Assembly (NCBI GenBank): GCA_942491935.1 | Contig: CALOCZ010000014.1 | Span: 30,531 to 94,530, forward strand | DNA: 64,000 nucleotides | Reading direction: 5' to 3' | Origin: JAGTVG01 sp942491935 | GTDB taxonomy: Bacteria; Bacteroidota; Bacteroidia; Cytophagales; Cyclobacteriaceae | Shown: one piece after another, positions 51,384 to 61,029 of the stretch | Layout of the letters: every line of letters starts with the position of its first letter | Numbering within the stretch: the first letter of the stretch is position 1 | Translations under genes and position numbers: made by a program | The notes under the pieces: generated by a model | Told to the model about the DNA's origin: nothing | What the model saw: only the letters and a program-made list of their open reading frames with translations | The model's database searches: none

Positions 51384-52453
51384 ATGAAATTAGAAGATTT
51401 AGGTTACAATGATAAACTTGAAAATTTAAGGACTGAGAATAACCTTAAAGACTTTGAGATTGGCAGAGTCATATCAGAGCATAAAGAAAGATATATATCG
51501 TAAAAACCGAAAAGGGAGAATTTGAATCCGAGATAACAGGGAATTTGCGTTTTTCGGCAAAAAGTCGTGAAGATTTCCCCGCAGTGGGCGATTGGGTTGC
51601 ATTAACAACTTATGATCCTGATTTTTCGATTATTCATAAAATACTACCACGTTTCTCGATTATTTCAAGACAGGCTGTTGGTCAATTTGGGGAAATACAA
51701 ATAATCGCAACAAATATTGATTATGCGCTATTAGTTCAAGCTGTTGACAGGGATTTTAATATCAATCGACTTGAAAGATACCTGACTATTTGTTATTCCT
51801 CTAAGGTAAGTCCGATAATTGTACTAACGAAAACAGACTTGATAACTGAACAAGTAAAAGCTGAAATTATCGAAAGTATAAATCAACGAATAAAAAATAT
51901 ACCAATTTTTGCAATTAGCAATGAAACACAAGATGGATACGAAGCCTTAAAACTGATAATTGAAAAGGGTAAGACTTTTTGTATGCTTGGTTCTTCTGGA
52001 GTTGGAAAATCTACTTTGTTGAATAATCTCTCTGGAAGGACAATAATGAGAACAGATGCAATTAGCCAAAGTACAAGCAAAGGGAGACACATAACCAGTC
52101 ATAGGGAATTAATTGTGTTGGAAAATGGTGGAATACTTATAGATAATCCTGGAATGAGAGAAGTCGGAATCGTTGACACAAACTATGGATTGGAGAGCAC
52201 ATTCGATATGATATCCAGACTTTCTCAAAATTGTAAATTCAAAGATTGTACACATACCAGCGAGACAGGGTGTTCGGTTCTTGCAGCCGTTGAAAAGGGA
52301 GAGATAGACAGAAGTTCATATGAAAATTACCTGAAAATGGAAAAAGAGAAAACCCATTTTGAATCATCGGTTGTTGAAAGACGAAAAAAGGATAAGGATT
52401 TTGGAAAAATGATGAAAAACTATAAAAAAGACATGAATAAAAATAAGTACTAA
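51384..52453 (+). CDS. rsgA: Ribosome small subunit-dependent GTPase A (frameshifted)
   Basis: The ATG at 51384 opens MKLEDLGYNDKLENL and the start of the OB domain, but the frame stops at 51503. KTEKGEFESEITGNLRFSAK and the rest are in another frame. Removing AT from the ATATATAT at 51491-51498 joins them as ERYIVKTEKG. The circularly permuted GTPase is clear: TKTDLI, then GSSGVGKSTLLNNLSG, the SKGRHITSHRE switch and NPGMREVG. The C-terminal zinc site is C-KFKD-C-TH-x5-GC. RsgA helps 30S subunit maturation. The chain is about 355 residues if repaired. The dinucleotide lesion may be an error or slippage. Confidence 0.87.
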
Positions 52454-52621
52454 GCACAACACTTTGTATAAGTAATGGCAGTAAATATCAAGGTTTGTAG
52501 CACACTCAAACTCATTCCGGCTTGACAGAAAAGTGCCACGAAATCTGCCACTACTGATACAATTTAGCGTTAGCGATCATTGCCGGACGACATTGTTAAA
52601 TTCATTAACATTATGTAACAG
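52454..52621 (+). other. Intergenic sequence resembling a cassette junction
   Basis: Between rsgA and the GNAT fragment. It has a compact succession of short inverted pieces (for example GTGCCACGAAATCTGCCAC and GCGTTAGCG with CATTGCCGG). From memory, similar sequences are found between single genes in other Bacteroidota, but I cannot check this here. Confidence 0.25.
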
Positions 52622-52951
52622 ATGATAAATTTTGAAGTAATTGAAACGAATAGACTAATATTAAAAGGACTTTCCCCTGATAATATGAAATGTGTTTTTG
52701 AAAAATTTTCTAAACCAGAAATAAAAAGAATATTAGGGCACCAATCAGAAGAAGACTACATAAAAGAAGAAAGAAAACATAAAAATGGGTATTCCAGTTA
52801 TAACAGAAGTTTTATTCTTTTTCTATTAACTGATAAAGCATCTGACAGTATAATCGGAAGATGCGGACTTCATAATTGGAAAATTGAACACTATCGAGCT
52901 GAAATTGGATATGTAATGACGAAAGAAAATTTCAAAATGAAAGGTTCTTAG
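52622..52951 (+). pseudogene. GNAT acetyltransferase, truncated 5' part
   Basis: 109 residues matching the first two thirds of an acetyltransferase of the RimJ/RimL type: FEVIETNRLILKGLSPDNM, then IIGRCGLHNWKIEHYRAEIG and YVMTKENFKMKG. The acetyl-CoA pocket and the last strands are missing: the coding similarity ends at about 52948 and a DJ-1/PfpI remnant begins at once. A deletion has fused the two. Confidence 0.75.
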
Positions 52952-53265
52952 AATTGATTCGAGAATTTGATGAACAAGGAAAAATAATTGCCTCAATTTG
53001 TGTTGCTGCATTACCAGTTGGTAAATCTGGAGTTTTATAGGGAAGAAATGCGACTACATATGATTTGTTAGATGGATTGCGAAGAAAGCAACTTTCAGAT
53101 TTCGGGGCCATTATTCAGGAGGAGAGTATAGTAGTTGATAAAAATATTATTACTTCAACTGGTCCATCAGCAGGGATAGATGTAGCATTTAAACTACTGG
53201 ATATGTTGACAAGTTCAGAAAATGTTGATTTAGTTAAGAAATATATGAGGTTTGAATACAAATAA
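52951..53265 (+). pseudogene. DJ-1/PfpI family protein, 3' remnant
   Basis: The frame gives ELIREFDEQGKIIASICVAA, LPVGKSGVL, then a TAG stop (53038-53040), and after it GRNATTYDLLDGLRRKQLSD, EESIVVDKNIITSTGPSAGI, DVAFKLLDMLTSS to the end at 53265. These are the middle and end of DJ-1/PfpI proteins, with the nucleophile Cys in ASICVAA. The N-terminal half is lost at the junction with the GNAT fragment, and the usual Lys codon after GVL has become a stop. Confidence 0.78.
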
Positions 53266-53570
53266 TGGCCAGTGAACCTGCTACATTTATAAATAAAAAA
53301 AATATGGAAAAATTAAATTCAAAAGATGCAAAACAAATCGGTGACGATCTTGGCATTGACTGGAATGAAGTCAATCTTAAAGAATTCACAATGGGCGTAA
53401 ATGTAGAATTAGAGCATGGGACAAGATATCCTGAAACTAATGTCACCAATAATGATAAAGGCTTGACAGGAAAGATTGCCTGGGCACATCTTAAGGAATT
53501 TCCAGACTACTATACAAGATTAGAAGAGATGGAGAACAAAGCAGAAGCTTATTGGAAATCCAGAGATTAA
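53265..53570 (+). CDS. DUF5661-like small protein
   Basis: A 101-residue cytoplasmic protein starting in the stop codon of the preceding remnant (TAATG). The core DAKQIGDDLGIDWNEVNLKE, then MGVNVELEHG, TNVTNNDKGLTGKIAWAHLK and EFPDYYTRLEEMENKAE match what I recall of DUF5661, which has no known function. A shorter start at the Met before EKLNSKDAKQ is possible. It appears intact, unlike its neighbours. Confidence 0.65.
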   Translation: MASEPATFINKKNMEKLNSKDAKQIGDDLGIDWNEVNLKEFTMGVNVELEHGTRYPETNVTNNDKGLTGKIAWAHLKEFPDYYTRLEEMENKAEAYWKSRD

Positions 53571-53571
53571 G

Positions 53572-53673
53572 ATGCGAAAGGAAGAAAGCACCTATTGCCC
53601 AACAAAGTTTAAAGATCATAACCATCCTGTTGAATGGCAACGCTTTTTAGCCGTGACCATTGCCAAATATTAA
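53572..53673 (+). CDS. Possible 33-codon small ORF
   Basis: An ATG two bases after the DUF5661-like stop opens a 33-residue frame, MRKEESTYCPTKFKDHNHPV to its end at 53673. No homologue is recognised. It may be a fragment of a lost gene; only its position close to the previous stop supports it. Confidence 0.2.
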   Translation: MRKEESTYCPTKFKDHNHPVEWQRFLAVTIAKY

Positions 53674-53766
53674 AAAATGACAGGGTTTGGAACCCAATTA
53701 TTAAACCTCATTTACACAGTTTATTGGATGCTACCAATTTTCTGCGCAATACTACACTTTAAAACT

Positions 53767-53797
53767 AAAAAGCCAGCTCTCTTGGGCTGGCTTTTTT
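53767..53797. terminator. Bidirectional terminator
   Basis: AAAAGCCAGC and GCTGGCTTTTTT pair perfectly around an eight-base loop, with A-rich and T-rich flanks so it can act on both strands. It separates the plus-strand DUF5661-like gene from the minus-strand katG. Confidence 0.8.
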
Positions 53798-53865
53798 AAC
53801 TAAAGAATCATTCATGATACTTTCAACAAACATCGTCTGTAATCATGCGATGTTATAATTCAATC

Positions 53866-56047
53866 TTATTGATATATTAAGTCAAATCTGTCTAACTTCA
53901 TCACTTTATCCCATGCAGCAACAAAGTCATTGACAAATTTTTCTTTGGCATCACTGCTGGCATAGACTTCGGCCAAGGCTCTTAATTCAGAATTTGAACC
54001 AAAGATTAGATCTGCACGAGTGGCAGTCCATCTAACCTCTCCGGTTTTTCTATCGCTACCTTCAAATTCTTCTTTTGTATCTGAAGTAGCTTTCCATTCA
54101 GTACTCATATCCAATAGATTAACAAAGAAATCATTGGTCAGGGCATCCTTTTCAGTGGTAAAGATGCCATGCTTAGAACCATTGTAATTCGCATTTAGTG
54201 CACGCATACCACCCACCAATACCGTCATTTCAGGAGGTGTAAGCGTAAGCAACTGTGCCTTGTCAAGCAGCAATTCTTCTGTAGATATGATATAACTTGT
54301 TTTTAGATAATTGCGGAAACCATCTGCCATTGGCTCAAGAAGGGCAAAAGACTCTACGTCGGTTTGTTCTTGAGTAGCATCCATGCGGCCAGGGCTAAAT
54401 GGCACATTAACGGTGTATCCAGCATTTAGCAGCGGCTTTTTCTACCCCTGCATTACCTGCCAATACAATCAAGTCAGCAAGAGACACCTTCTTAGCATTC
54501 GATTTCGCATTGAAGTCCGTTTGGATTTGTTCAAGGATCCCCAATACTTTTTGCAATTGTTCAGGGTTGTTTACTTCCCAATCTTTTTGAGGTGACAAAC
54601 GAATTCTTGCTCCATTAGCCCCCCCTCTTCTGTCAGATATACGGTAAGTGGAAGCTGAAGCCCATGCTGTGGATACCATTTCACTGATAGATAATCCGGA
54701 GTTCAAAATAGTTGATTTTAAGCCAGCGATATCTTTTTCGTTGATCAATTCATGATTTACAGCAGGGATTGGATCTTGCCAGATCAGGTCTTCTGTTGGC
54801 ACTTCCGGTCCTAAATAAGTAGTGCGTGGCCCCATATCTCTATGGGTAAGTTTAAACCAGGCACGAGCAAAAGCCTCGTCAAACTCTTCCGGATTTTCCA
54901 GAAATCTTCTTGAGATCTTCTCATAAACAGGATCAAATCTTAACGATAAATCGGTTGTTAGCATGGTAGGCTTATGCGACTTTTCTGAATCAAAAGCATC
55001 CGGAACCATCATTTTTGGATCTTTGGCCACCCACTGATTAGCTCCGGCGGGACTTTTGGTCAATTCCCATTCGTTTTCAAATAAATTAAAAAAGAACAAA
55101 TGACTCCATTGCGTTGGTGTGGAAGTCCAAGTAACTTCTAAACCGGAAGAAATAGCATCAGCTCCTTTACCGGATTTATAAGTACTCCTCCAGCCAAGAC
55201 CTTGTTCTTCAATATCTGCAGCTTCCGGCTCAGGGCCAACATGAGAGGCAGGGCCCGCTCCGTGTGTTTTCCACAGGGTATGTCCTCCGGCTATCAAAGA
55301 AACAGTTTCTTCATCATTCATACCCATTCTGCCAAAAGTATCACGAATATCTTTTGCTGCAAGAACTGGATCAGGATTGCCATTTGGGCCTTCAGGATTC
55401 ACATAAATCAATCCCATTTGTACGGCAGCCAGTGGATTTTCAAGTTCACGATCTCCTGAATAGCGCTTGTCATCCAGCCACTTCTGTTCAACACCCCAAT
55501 AAACATCCATTTCAGGTTCCCACACATCTTCTCTACCTCCCGCAAAACCGTAAGTTTCAAATCCCATTGATTCAAGGGCAACATTACCCGTAAGGATCAT
55601 CAAATCTGCCCATGAAATTTTATTCCCATATTTTTGCTTTATAGGCCATAACAGGCGTCTTGCTTTGTCCAGATTGGCATTATCCGGCCAGCTATTTAGT
55701 GGAGCAAAGCGTTGTTGCCCTGAACGGGAACCTCCTCGTCCATCGCCGGAACGATAGGTGCCTGCGCTATGCCAGGCCATTCTTATAAACAAACCACCGT
55801 AGTTACCATAATCCGCTGGCCACCAATCCTGTGATTCTGTCAATATTGTGGTAATATCTTTTTTCAGTGCCTCATAATCCAGGCTTTTAAATTCCTCAAT
55901 ATAATTGAAGTCCTCCCCCATAGGATTTGAAAGCCGTGAATGTTGACGAAGAATACTCAGATTTAATTGATTTGGCCACCAATCGCTATTACTGGTAGCT
56001 TTCATATTGGAAAGGCTCTTCATTGTAGCTCCTGAAGCAGCATCCAT
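53866..56047 (-). CDS. katG: Catalase-peroxidase KatG, first copy (frameshifted)
   Basis: Two frames make up one katG: residues 1-546 (56047-54407) and the last 179 (54405-53866). They join as KAAAKAGYTVNVPFSPGRMD if the A at about 54424 is removed. Active-site residues Arg89, Trp92 and His93 in FIRMAWHSAGTYR are present, as are the adduct Tyr (GLIYVNPEG) and Met (GRMGMNDEE). The proximal His region reads GGHTLWKTHG instead of the usual GGHT-x-GKTHG, so a Gly has become Trp next to the heme His. The N-terminus is somewhat short. It detoxifies peroxide in the cytoplasm. A second, intact katG lies 2.6 kb away, so this one may be decaying. Confidence 0.85.
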
Positions 56048-56099
56048 TTCGCTTCCTTTCCAATTCTTTTCCTGACATGCTGGAATTAGTCATTAGGTA

Positions 56100-56496
56100 G
56101 CTTTGAAATTAAGTCCTGATGGTTTTGGATTATTTGAAGGCCATATATCTTTGGAAAATAATGGTGGATTCTCATCTGTACGCTACCGGTTTAAAAAAAT
56201 TAAAAGTAAATGAAGGCAGCAATATAATTATTAAACTGAAAGGAGATGGTAAGAATTACCAATTAAGGATAAAAGATAATTCGAGCAATTATTATTCCTA
56301 CATCACTTCTTTCGTAACTTCTGGTGTGTGGCAAGAAATCGAAATTCCACTGAAAGACATGTATCCTTCTTTCAGGGGAAGAAAACTAGACTTGCCAAAT
56401 TTTTCACATGATTACATTGAAGAAATAGTTTTTTTAATTGGGAATAAAAAACCTGAAAAATTTAAACTATTGATTCATAAAATTGAGTTGAATTGA
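56100..56496 (+). pseudogene. CIA30-like (CBM11-type) domain protein remnant
   Basis: In one frame 56118 onward gives DGFGLFEGHISLENNGGFSS, VRYRF, and after an A-run (56193-56199 or 56202-56205) the sequence continues in the next frame as KVNEGSNIIIKLKGDGKNYQ to FLIGNKKPEKFKLLIHKIEL. This is the pattern of the CIA30/CBM11-like family. The N-terminus is absent and one base has been gained in an A-run. It lies 50 bases from the katG start, on the other strand. Confidence 0.7.
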
Positions 56497-56661
56497 TTTT
56501 GGATTTTTCTAAAACATATTCTTATAAACCAGACAAAAAAAGTATTTGAAACTTATCGAAAAATTATTAGGAGAACTAAATAGTGCTCCTAACAAAAATT
56601 TGTAATCGTGCCTAATGTTTCTCGATTAGGAAGCTGCTGCTATCAAATTTTGGCATTGGAC

Positions 56662-57049
56662 TTACTCTTTTACCTTCTCGATCATATGATTAATTACATG
56701 ACTGTGCTGCTGCTGTGGACTGAACATCACGATCTCCGCATCTGCATTAACCTTTACATTATGTCCCGCCGGCCAGTAAAACAGTTCATTTGCGGTCACA
56801 CTCTCCTCTATGCCATCCGCGTCTGTGGTAGTAAGTCGGCCGCTCAAAAGGTATCCCCAGTGAGGGCACTGACACAAATTTCCTTCAAGTCCCATAAAAA
56901 GAGGGGTGGTATCCACTCCCGGCGGAGAGACTGAAATACTCGCCGCTAATTTTTCCTAATCCGCTTGCATCGCCGAAATCTGTTTTCTGACGGATAACAG
57001 CTCCAGGAATCTCCATTTTGACTTCAATGTCGTCTTTTGCAATTTTCAT
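56662..57049 (-). CDS. Cupin-domain protein (frameshifted)
   Basis: The minus-strand ATG at 57049 has a good AGGAG site and gives MKIAKDDIEVKMEIPGAVIR, then GKISGEYFSLSAG. A one-base shift near 56914-56921 leads into the 84-residue frame with PLFMGLEGNLCQCPHWGYLL, SGRLTTTDADGIEE and ELFYWPAGHNVKVNADAEIV, the two cupin motifs. About 128 residues in all if repaired. Cupins bind metals or small ligands; function unknown. The shift occurs around a GGG run. Confidence 0.7.
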
Positions 57050-57716
57050 AATTGTTTCTCCTTGTTAATTTGGATGAAGGAATCCATCTTGTAGCGATAT
57101 TGCTGCATCCGTTTCAGACAATGCTGGAAAAATGAACAGTATATGAAAAACATAATATAATGACAAATGTTCAATCTGAGTAAAAGATTGACAAAAGGAT
57201 ACAATTTTGCTACTTGAAGAAGAAAAATCCATTAAATCAAAAGAACTTAATTCTATTAAGATGTTTGAGAATAACGCTGCCTAATAAACAGAAATACACC
57301 TTCTTGGTCCTCGGCTCATCAAATCATTCCCTCTCCCTCTTGCCTCTCAGGCAAACAAATTTTATATTGATATTAAAACGGCACAGTGTATAACTGCCAC
57401 CCGTCAGGCCTATGAGCCGCCATCTCAACCTTACTACCCTTTTTCTGGCTTTATTGGTAACTCGATACAATATTGGGCAAAAAACGGCCTGCTGTATATC
57501 GCCGGACCATTAGCAGTAATATCCTCCCGGAAAAAAAATAACCCACTTACGACTAATGTCATTAAAGAAAGCGAAATATTGCACATTCATATAAACAAAG
57601 GAATAACAGGTTTGCCTAAAGCCTTATACATGGCTCAGCGCGACTTGAAACCAGGTTGTTCCCGGTCCCTATAATGGATACATGATTACTTTTCTGATCT
57701 TTAAGCGGGTCAGTGC
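57050..57716. other. Intergenic region with dispersed repeat and an uninitiated open frame
   Basis: A plus-strand frame stays open from about 57284 to a stop at 57672-57674 but has no usable start near its beginning, and it runs through the dispersed element at 57352. I do not recognise its translation. No promoter or terminator is evident. Confidence 0.35.
57352..57393 (+). repeat. Dispersed intergenic element, copy 2
   Basis: This 42-base sequence, with the core TAAAACGGCACAGTGTAT, matches 63019-63060 in 36 of 42 positions and is related to 45239-45279. All three lie on the same strand in gaps of the accessory region. Confidence 0.5.
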
Positions 57717-58029
57717 TTATTCAACCGCATAATTATTCGTCCATTCTTTGAAATTTAGCCCAAAACGCTCCCTTAAGCAGGTGGATATGCTTCCTGCAGA
57801 AATTTGTATCTCCTTGGCAAATTCATGAATGGCAAGGTTTTAATTGAGAAAAGATTCCTTACCCTCCATTTCACTTTTAATTTTATCGAAAATTTTTTGA
57901 TCAATGGATTTGAGTGATCTAAGGGGAATTACAGGTTTAGATTCTAAAGCTCCCAATATATCAACGGTATACAACAATTGGCAAAAGCCATTCCTGGTCG
58001 ATCTGCTTGACAAGTCGATTTTGACATCT
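57717..58029 (-). pseudogene. AraC-family regulator, 3' remnant
   Basis: The minus strand gives an open frame DVKIDLSSRSTRNGFCQLLY to QKIFDKIKSEMEGKESFLN, an in-frame TAA, then NLAIHEFAKEIQISAGSIST, CLRERFGLNFKEWTNNYAVE and stop. The second part is the helix-turn-helix of an AraC/XylS regulator. The N-terminal domain is missing and there is at least one nonsense codon, so it is a relic. It is divergent from the perR-katG operon, which begins 180 bases away. Confidence 0.7.
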
Positions 58030-58157
58030 TAATCACTTTTAAAAAGATTGTATAATAAACAGATCACGGTACGGCTCAAGGCATTGTACGTATAACATCA
58101 AAGAAAAAAGTACTGTTTTCTTTTTTGCCTCGATTATGGTTTTTCAGCCGGAATTAG

Positions 58158-58165
58158 TATATTTG
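58158..58165 (+). promoter_or_regulatory. -7 promoter element of perR-katG
   Basis: TATATTTG fits TAnnTTTG exactly. The expected transcription start, five to seven bases downstream, falls at the edge of the palindrome at 58170-58194. Confidence 0.5.
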
Positions 58166-58169
58166 TTTA

Positions 58170-58194
58170 ATTCTCATAAGAGAATCATTCTTAT
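58170..58194 (+). promoter_or_regulatory. PerR/Fur-type operator
   Basis: ATTCTC-ATAA-GAGAAT is a perfect palindrome (58170-58185). Overlapping it, AGAGAAT-C-ATTCTTA (58179-58193) has the 7-1-7 spacing of PerR/Fur boxes with five of seven pairs. It overlaps the predicted transcription start of the Fur-family gene, consistent with autorepression. Confidence 0.6.
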
Positions 58195-58207
58195 CTGATA
58201 ATTACTG

Positions 58208-58624
58208 ATGAATCCAAAAGAAATTACGAATAAACTTTCAGAAAAAGGACTAAGGGTTACGCCACAGCGGATTGCCATTCTAGGTGCAATAACTAAATTA
58301 AATAATCATCCTACAGCAGAGAGAATTATAGAATACATCAAAAAAAACCATCCGAATATTTCAGTAGGAACGGTGTATAAAGTATTGGATTCTTTTGTTG
58401 AAAACAACTTGCTGAAAAAAGTAAAAACTGAAAGTGGCATCATGCGTTATGATCCATCTCAATCCAACCATCATCACCTATTTTGCAAGGAAACAGATAG
58501 AATTGAAGATTATGAAGACGAAAAACTAAATGAAATTATACTTAATTACTTCAATAAAAAAGGAATAAAAAATTTTAAAATTCAAGACGTACAACTTCAA
58601 ATAACAGGCACATTTAAGCATTAA
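58208..58624 (+). CDS. perR: Fur-family peroxide regulator, PerR-like
   Basis: A 138-residue Fur-family repressor. The winged helix (LRVTPQRIAILGAITKLNNH) is followed by the metal-sensing site: His34, Asp82, HHH 88-90 and Asp101 in RIEDY. An Asp at the last position is typical of PerR rather than Fur. The protein has only one Cys (93), so the CxxC structural zinc site found in most PerR and Fur proteins is missing. The intact katG begins five bases after its stop, so the pair forms an operon; the palindromic operator in front suggests that this protein represses both until peroxide oxidises the iron site. Confidence 0.88.
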   Translation: MNPKEITNKLSEKGLRVTPQRIAILGAITKLNNHPTAERIIEYIKKNHPNISVGTVYKVLDSFVENNLLKKVKTESGIMRYDPSQSNHHHLFCKETDRIEDYEDEKLNEIILNYFNKKGIKNFKIQDVQLQITGTFKH

Positions 58625-58629
58625 AAATT

Positions 58630-60795
58630 ATGGAAAATTCAAAAAAAGGAAAATGCCCGGTAATGCACGGGGGAAATACTTCATCAGAGTCATCTGTCAC
58701 CAACTGGTGGCCCGATACGCTTAATCTCGACATTTTACACCAGCACGACACCAAAACCAATCCTTTAGACAAGGAATTTAATTATCGTGAAGAGCTGGAA
58801 AAGCTGGACTTTGAGGCGCTAAAGAAAGATATGCATGCCTTAATGACTGAAACCCAGGATTGGTGGCCTGCCGACTGGGGGCATTACGGTGGATTGATGA
58901 TACGTATGGCCTGGCATGCTGCCGGTACATATAGAATATCAGACGGTCGTGGTGGGGGTAACACTGGCAACCAACGTTTTGCTCCACTCAATTCATGGCC
59001 GGATAATGTTAGCCTGGATAAAGCAAGACGTTTGTTGTGGCCCATCAAGAAAAAATATGGTAATAAAGTAAGTTGGGCAGATTTGATGATTCTGGCTGGA
59101 AATATTGCCTATGAAAGCATGGGCTTAAAAACTTTTGGATTTTCCTTTGGACGAGAGGATATCTGGCATCCCGAAAAAGACATCTATTGGGGAGCTGAAA
59201 AAGAATGGTTGGCTCCGAGTGACGAACGTTATGAAAATGTTGATAAACCAGCGACCATGGAAAATCCGCTGGCAGCCGTACAAATGGGTTTGATTTACGT
59301 TAATCCAGAAGGTGTCAATGGAAAACCCGACCCCATGAAAACTGCTGCCCAGGTAAGGGAAACTTTTGCACGTATGGCGATGAACGATGAAGAAACTGTT
59401 GCTTTAACAGCAGGTGGACATACCGTTGGTAAGACACATGGTAATGGTGATGCAAGTATTCTGGGACCGGACCCTGAGGCTGCTCCAGTAGAGGAACAAG
59501 GTATGGGTTGGTCTAACCCGCACAAATCAGGCGTAGGTCGTTATGCAGTAACCAGCGGACTTGAGGGTGCATGGACTACATATCCAACACAATGGGATAA
59601 TGGCTATTTCGAGATGTTGTTTAACCATGATTGGGAGTTACGAAAAAGTCCTGCAGGTGCCTGGCAGTGGGAGCCTGTAGACATCAAAGAAGAGGATAAA
59701 CCAGTAGATGTTGAAGATCCTTCAATTAGGCACAACCCTATGATGACCGATGCTGATATGGCCATGAAGGTCGATCCCATATATAAAGAAATCTCGCTGA
59801 AGTTCATGAATGATCCGGATTATTTTTCGGAAACTTTTGCGCGTGCCTGGTTCAAATTAACCCATCGTGATATGGGACCAAAATCACGATATGTCGGCCC
59901 TGAGGTACCTGATGAAGATTTGATTTGGCAAGACCCTGTTCCGGAAGGCCGTACTGATTATGATGTAGATGCCGTAAAAGAAAAAATTGCAGCTTCCGGA
60001 CTTTCTATTTCAGATATGGTTGCCACAGCCTGGGATAGTGCACGTACTTTTCGGGGTTCGGACATGCGAGGAGGAGCTAATGGCGCCCGTATCAGGCTAG
60101 CGCCTCAAAAAGACTGGGAAGGAAATGAACCAAAACGACTGACCCAGGTCTTGTCGGTATTAGAACCTATTGCTGCCGAATTCGGTATTAGCATTGCCGA
60201 TACGATTGTATTAGCTGGAAACCTTGGTATTGAACAAGCAGCTAAAGCCGCAGGATTTGGTGTTACGGTACCGTTTGCACCGGGCCGTGGAGATGCTACT
60301 GATGAAATAACGGATTCAGAGTCTTTTGGTCCACTAGAACCACTAGCTGACGGCTATCGCAACTGGATGAAGAAAGACTACATAGTAAGTCCCGAAGAAT
60401 TAATGCTTGACCGTACACAGCTAATGGGTTTAACTGCACCGGAGATGACAGTTCTTGTAGGCGGTATGCGAGTATTGGGAACCAATTATGGAGGTACCCA
60501 ACACGGTGTTTTTACAGACAATGTCGGTGCTTTAAGCAATGACTTTTTCGTCAACTTAACAGACATGGCAAATACATGGAAGCCGGCAGGAAACAACGTT
60601 TATGAGATCCGGGATCGTAAAACAGATGAACTTAAATGGACAGCTACACGTATGGATCTGGTATTTGGTTCTAACTCTATTCTTCGTTCGTATGCAGAGG
60701 TGTACGCGCAGGACGACAACAATGAAAAATTTGTCAATGATTTTGTGAAAGCATGGGTGAAGGTAATGAATGCCGACAGATTTGATTTGAAATAA
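58630..60795 (+). CDS. katG: Catalase-peroxidase KatG, second copy (intact)
   Basis: A 721-residue two-domain heme enzyme. The N-terminal domain has the distal triad Arg92, Trp95 and His96 (LMIRMAWHAAGTYR), the adduct residues Tyr223 (GLIYVNPEG) and Met249 (FARMAMNDEE), and the proximal heme ligand His264 (AGGHTVGKTHG). The C-terminal domain lacks heme residues, as usual. It breaks down hydrogen peroxide and acts as a peroxidase. It follows the perR-like gene and is closed by a strong terminator. It is only moderately similar to the other katG in this window, so the two are old duplicates or were acquired separately. Confidence 0.96.
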   Translation: MENSKKGKCPVMHGGNTSSESSVTNWWPDTLNLDILHQHDTKTNPLDKEFNYREELEKLDFEALKKDMHALMTETQDWWPADWGHYGGLMIRMAWHAAGTYRISDGRGGGNTGNQRFAPLNSWPDNVSLDKARRLLWPIKKKYGNKVSWADLMILAGNIAYESMGLKTFGFSFGREDIWHPEKDIYWGAEKEWLAPSDERYENVDKPATMENPLAAVQMGLIYVNPEGVNGKPDPMKTAAQVRETFARMAMNDEETVALTAGGHTVGKTHGNGDASILGPDPEAAPVEEQGMGWSNPHKSGVGRYAVTSGLEGAWTTYPTQWDNGYFEMLFNHDWELRKSPAGAWQWEPVDIKEEDKPVDVEDPSIRHNPMMTDADMAMKVDPIYKEISLKFMNDPDYFSETFARAWFKLTHRDMGPKSRYVGPEVPDEDLIWQDPVPEGRTDYDVDAVKEKIAASGLSISDMVATAWDSARTFRGSDMRGGANGARIRLAPQKDWEGNEPKRLTQVLSVLEPIAAEFGISIADTIVLAGNLGIEQAAKAAGFGVTVPFAPGRGDATDEITDSESFGPLEPLADGYRNWMKKDYIVSPEELMLDRTQLMGLTAPEMTVLVGGMRVLGTNYGGTQHGVFTDNVGALSNDFFVNLTDMANTWKPAGNNVYEIRDRKTDELKWTATRMDLVFGSNSILRSYAEVYAQDDNNEKFVNDFVKAWVKVMNADRFDLK

Positions 60796-60817
60796 CAATT
60801 AATAAAACCTGATCAAG

Positions 60818-60866
60818 CCCCATTACATTTATATTGAATACTCAATATAATGTGTGGGGTTTTTTG
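60818..60866 (+). terminator. Rho-independent terminator after katG
   Basis: A long hairpin: CCCCA...TGGGG at the base and ACATTTATATTGA with TCAATATAATGT above (one bulged T), followed by TTTTTT. Confidence 0.8.
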
Positions 60867-61029
60867 TAATATCACTTAAATATTTTGTCCATTTTTTATA
60901 AATTTCAGGGTTTAATCTTCTTTCTGCAAGCAATTTATAGATCGATATTAGGTTCTTTACAGGACTACGGTATTTATACGTTTCCTTTGGGTGCATTGCA
61001 AAAATGAATTAGTCATATAATTACTTAAA

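Noticed and set aside
52454..52621. A bona fide attC site
   Set aside because: The end sequences do not match the attC core consensus strictly, so it is only noted as junction-like.
56608..56934. A 108-codon plus-strand frame
   Set aside because: It is antisense to the cupin gene, whose motifs are clear on the minus strand.
56951..57160. A 34-codon minus-strand frame ending at the cupin start
   Set aside because: The overlap with the cupin ATG is attractive, but the peptide has no recognisable feature and the AGGAG site explains cupin translation without it.
57284..57674. A 130-codon open plus-strand frame
   Set aside because: It has no start codon near its beginning, its translation matches nothing I know, and it crosses a dispersed intergenic repeat.
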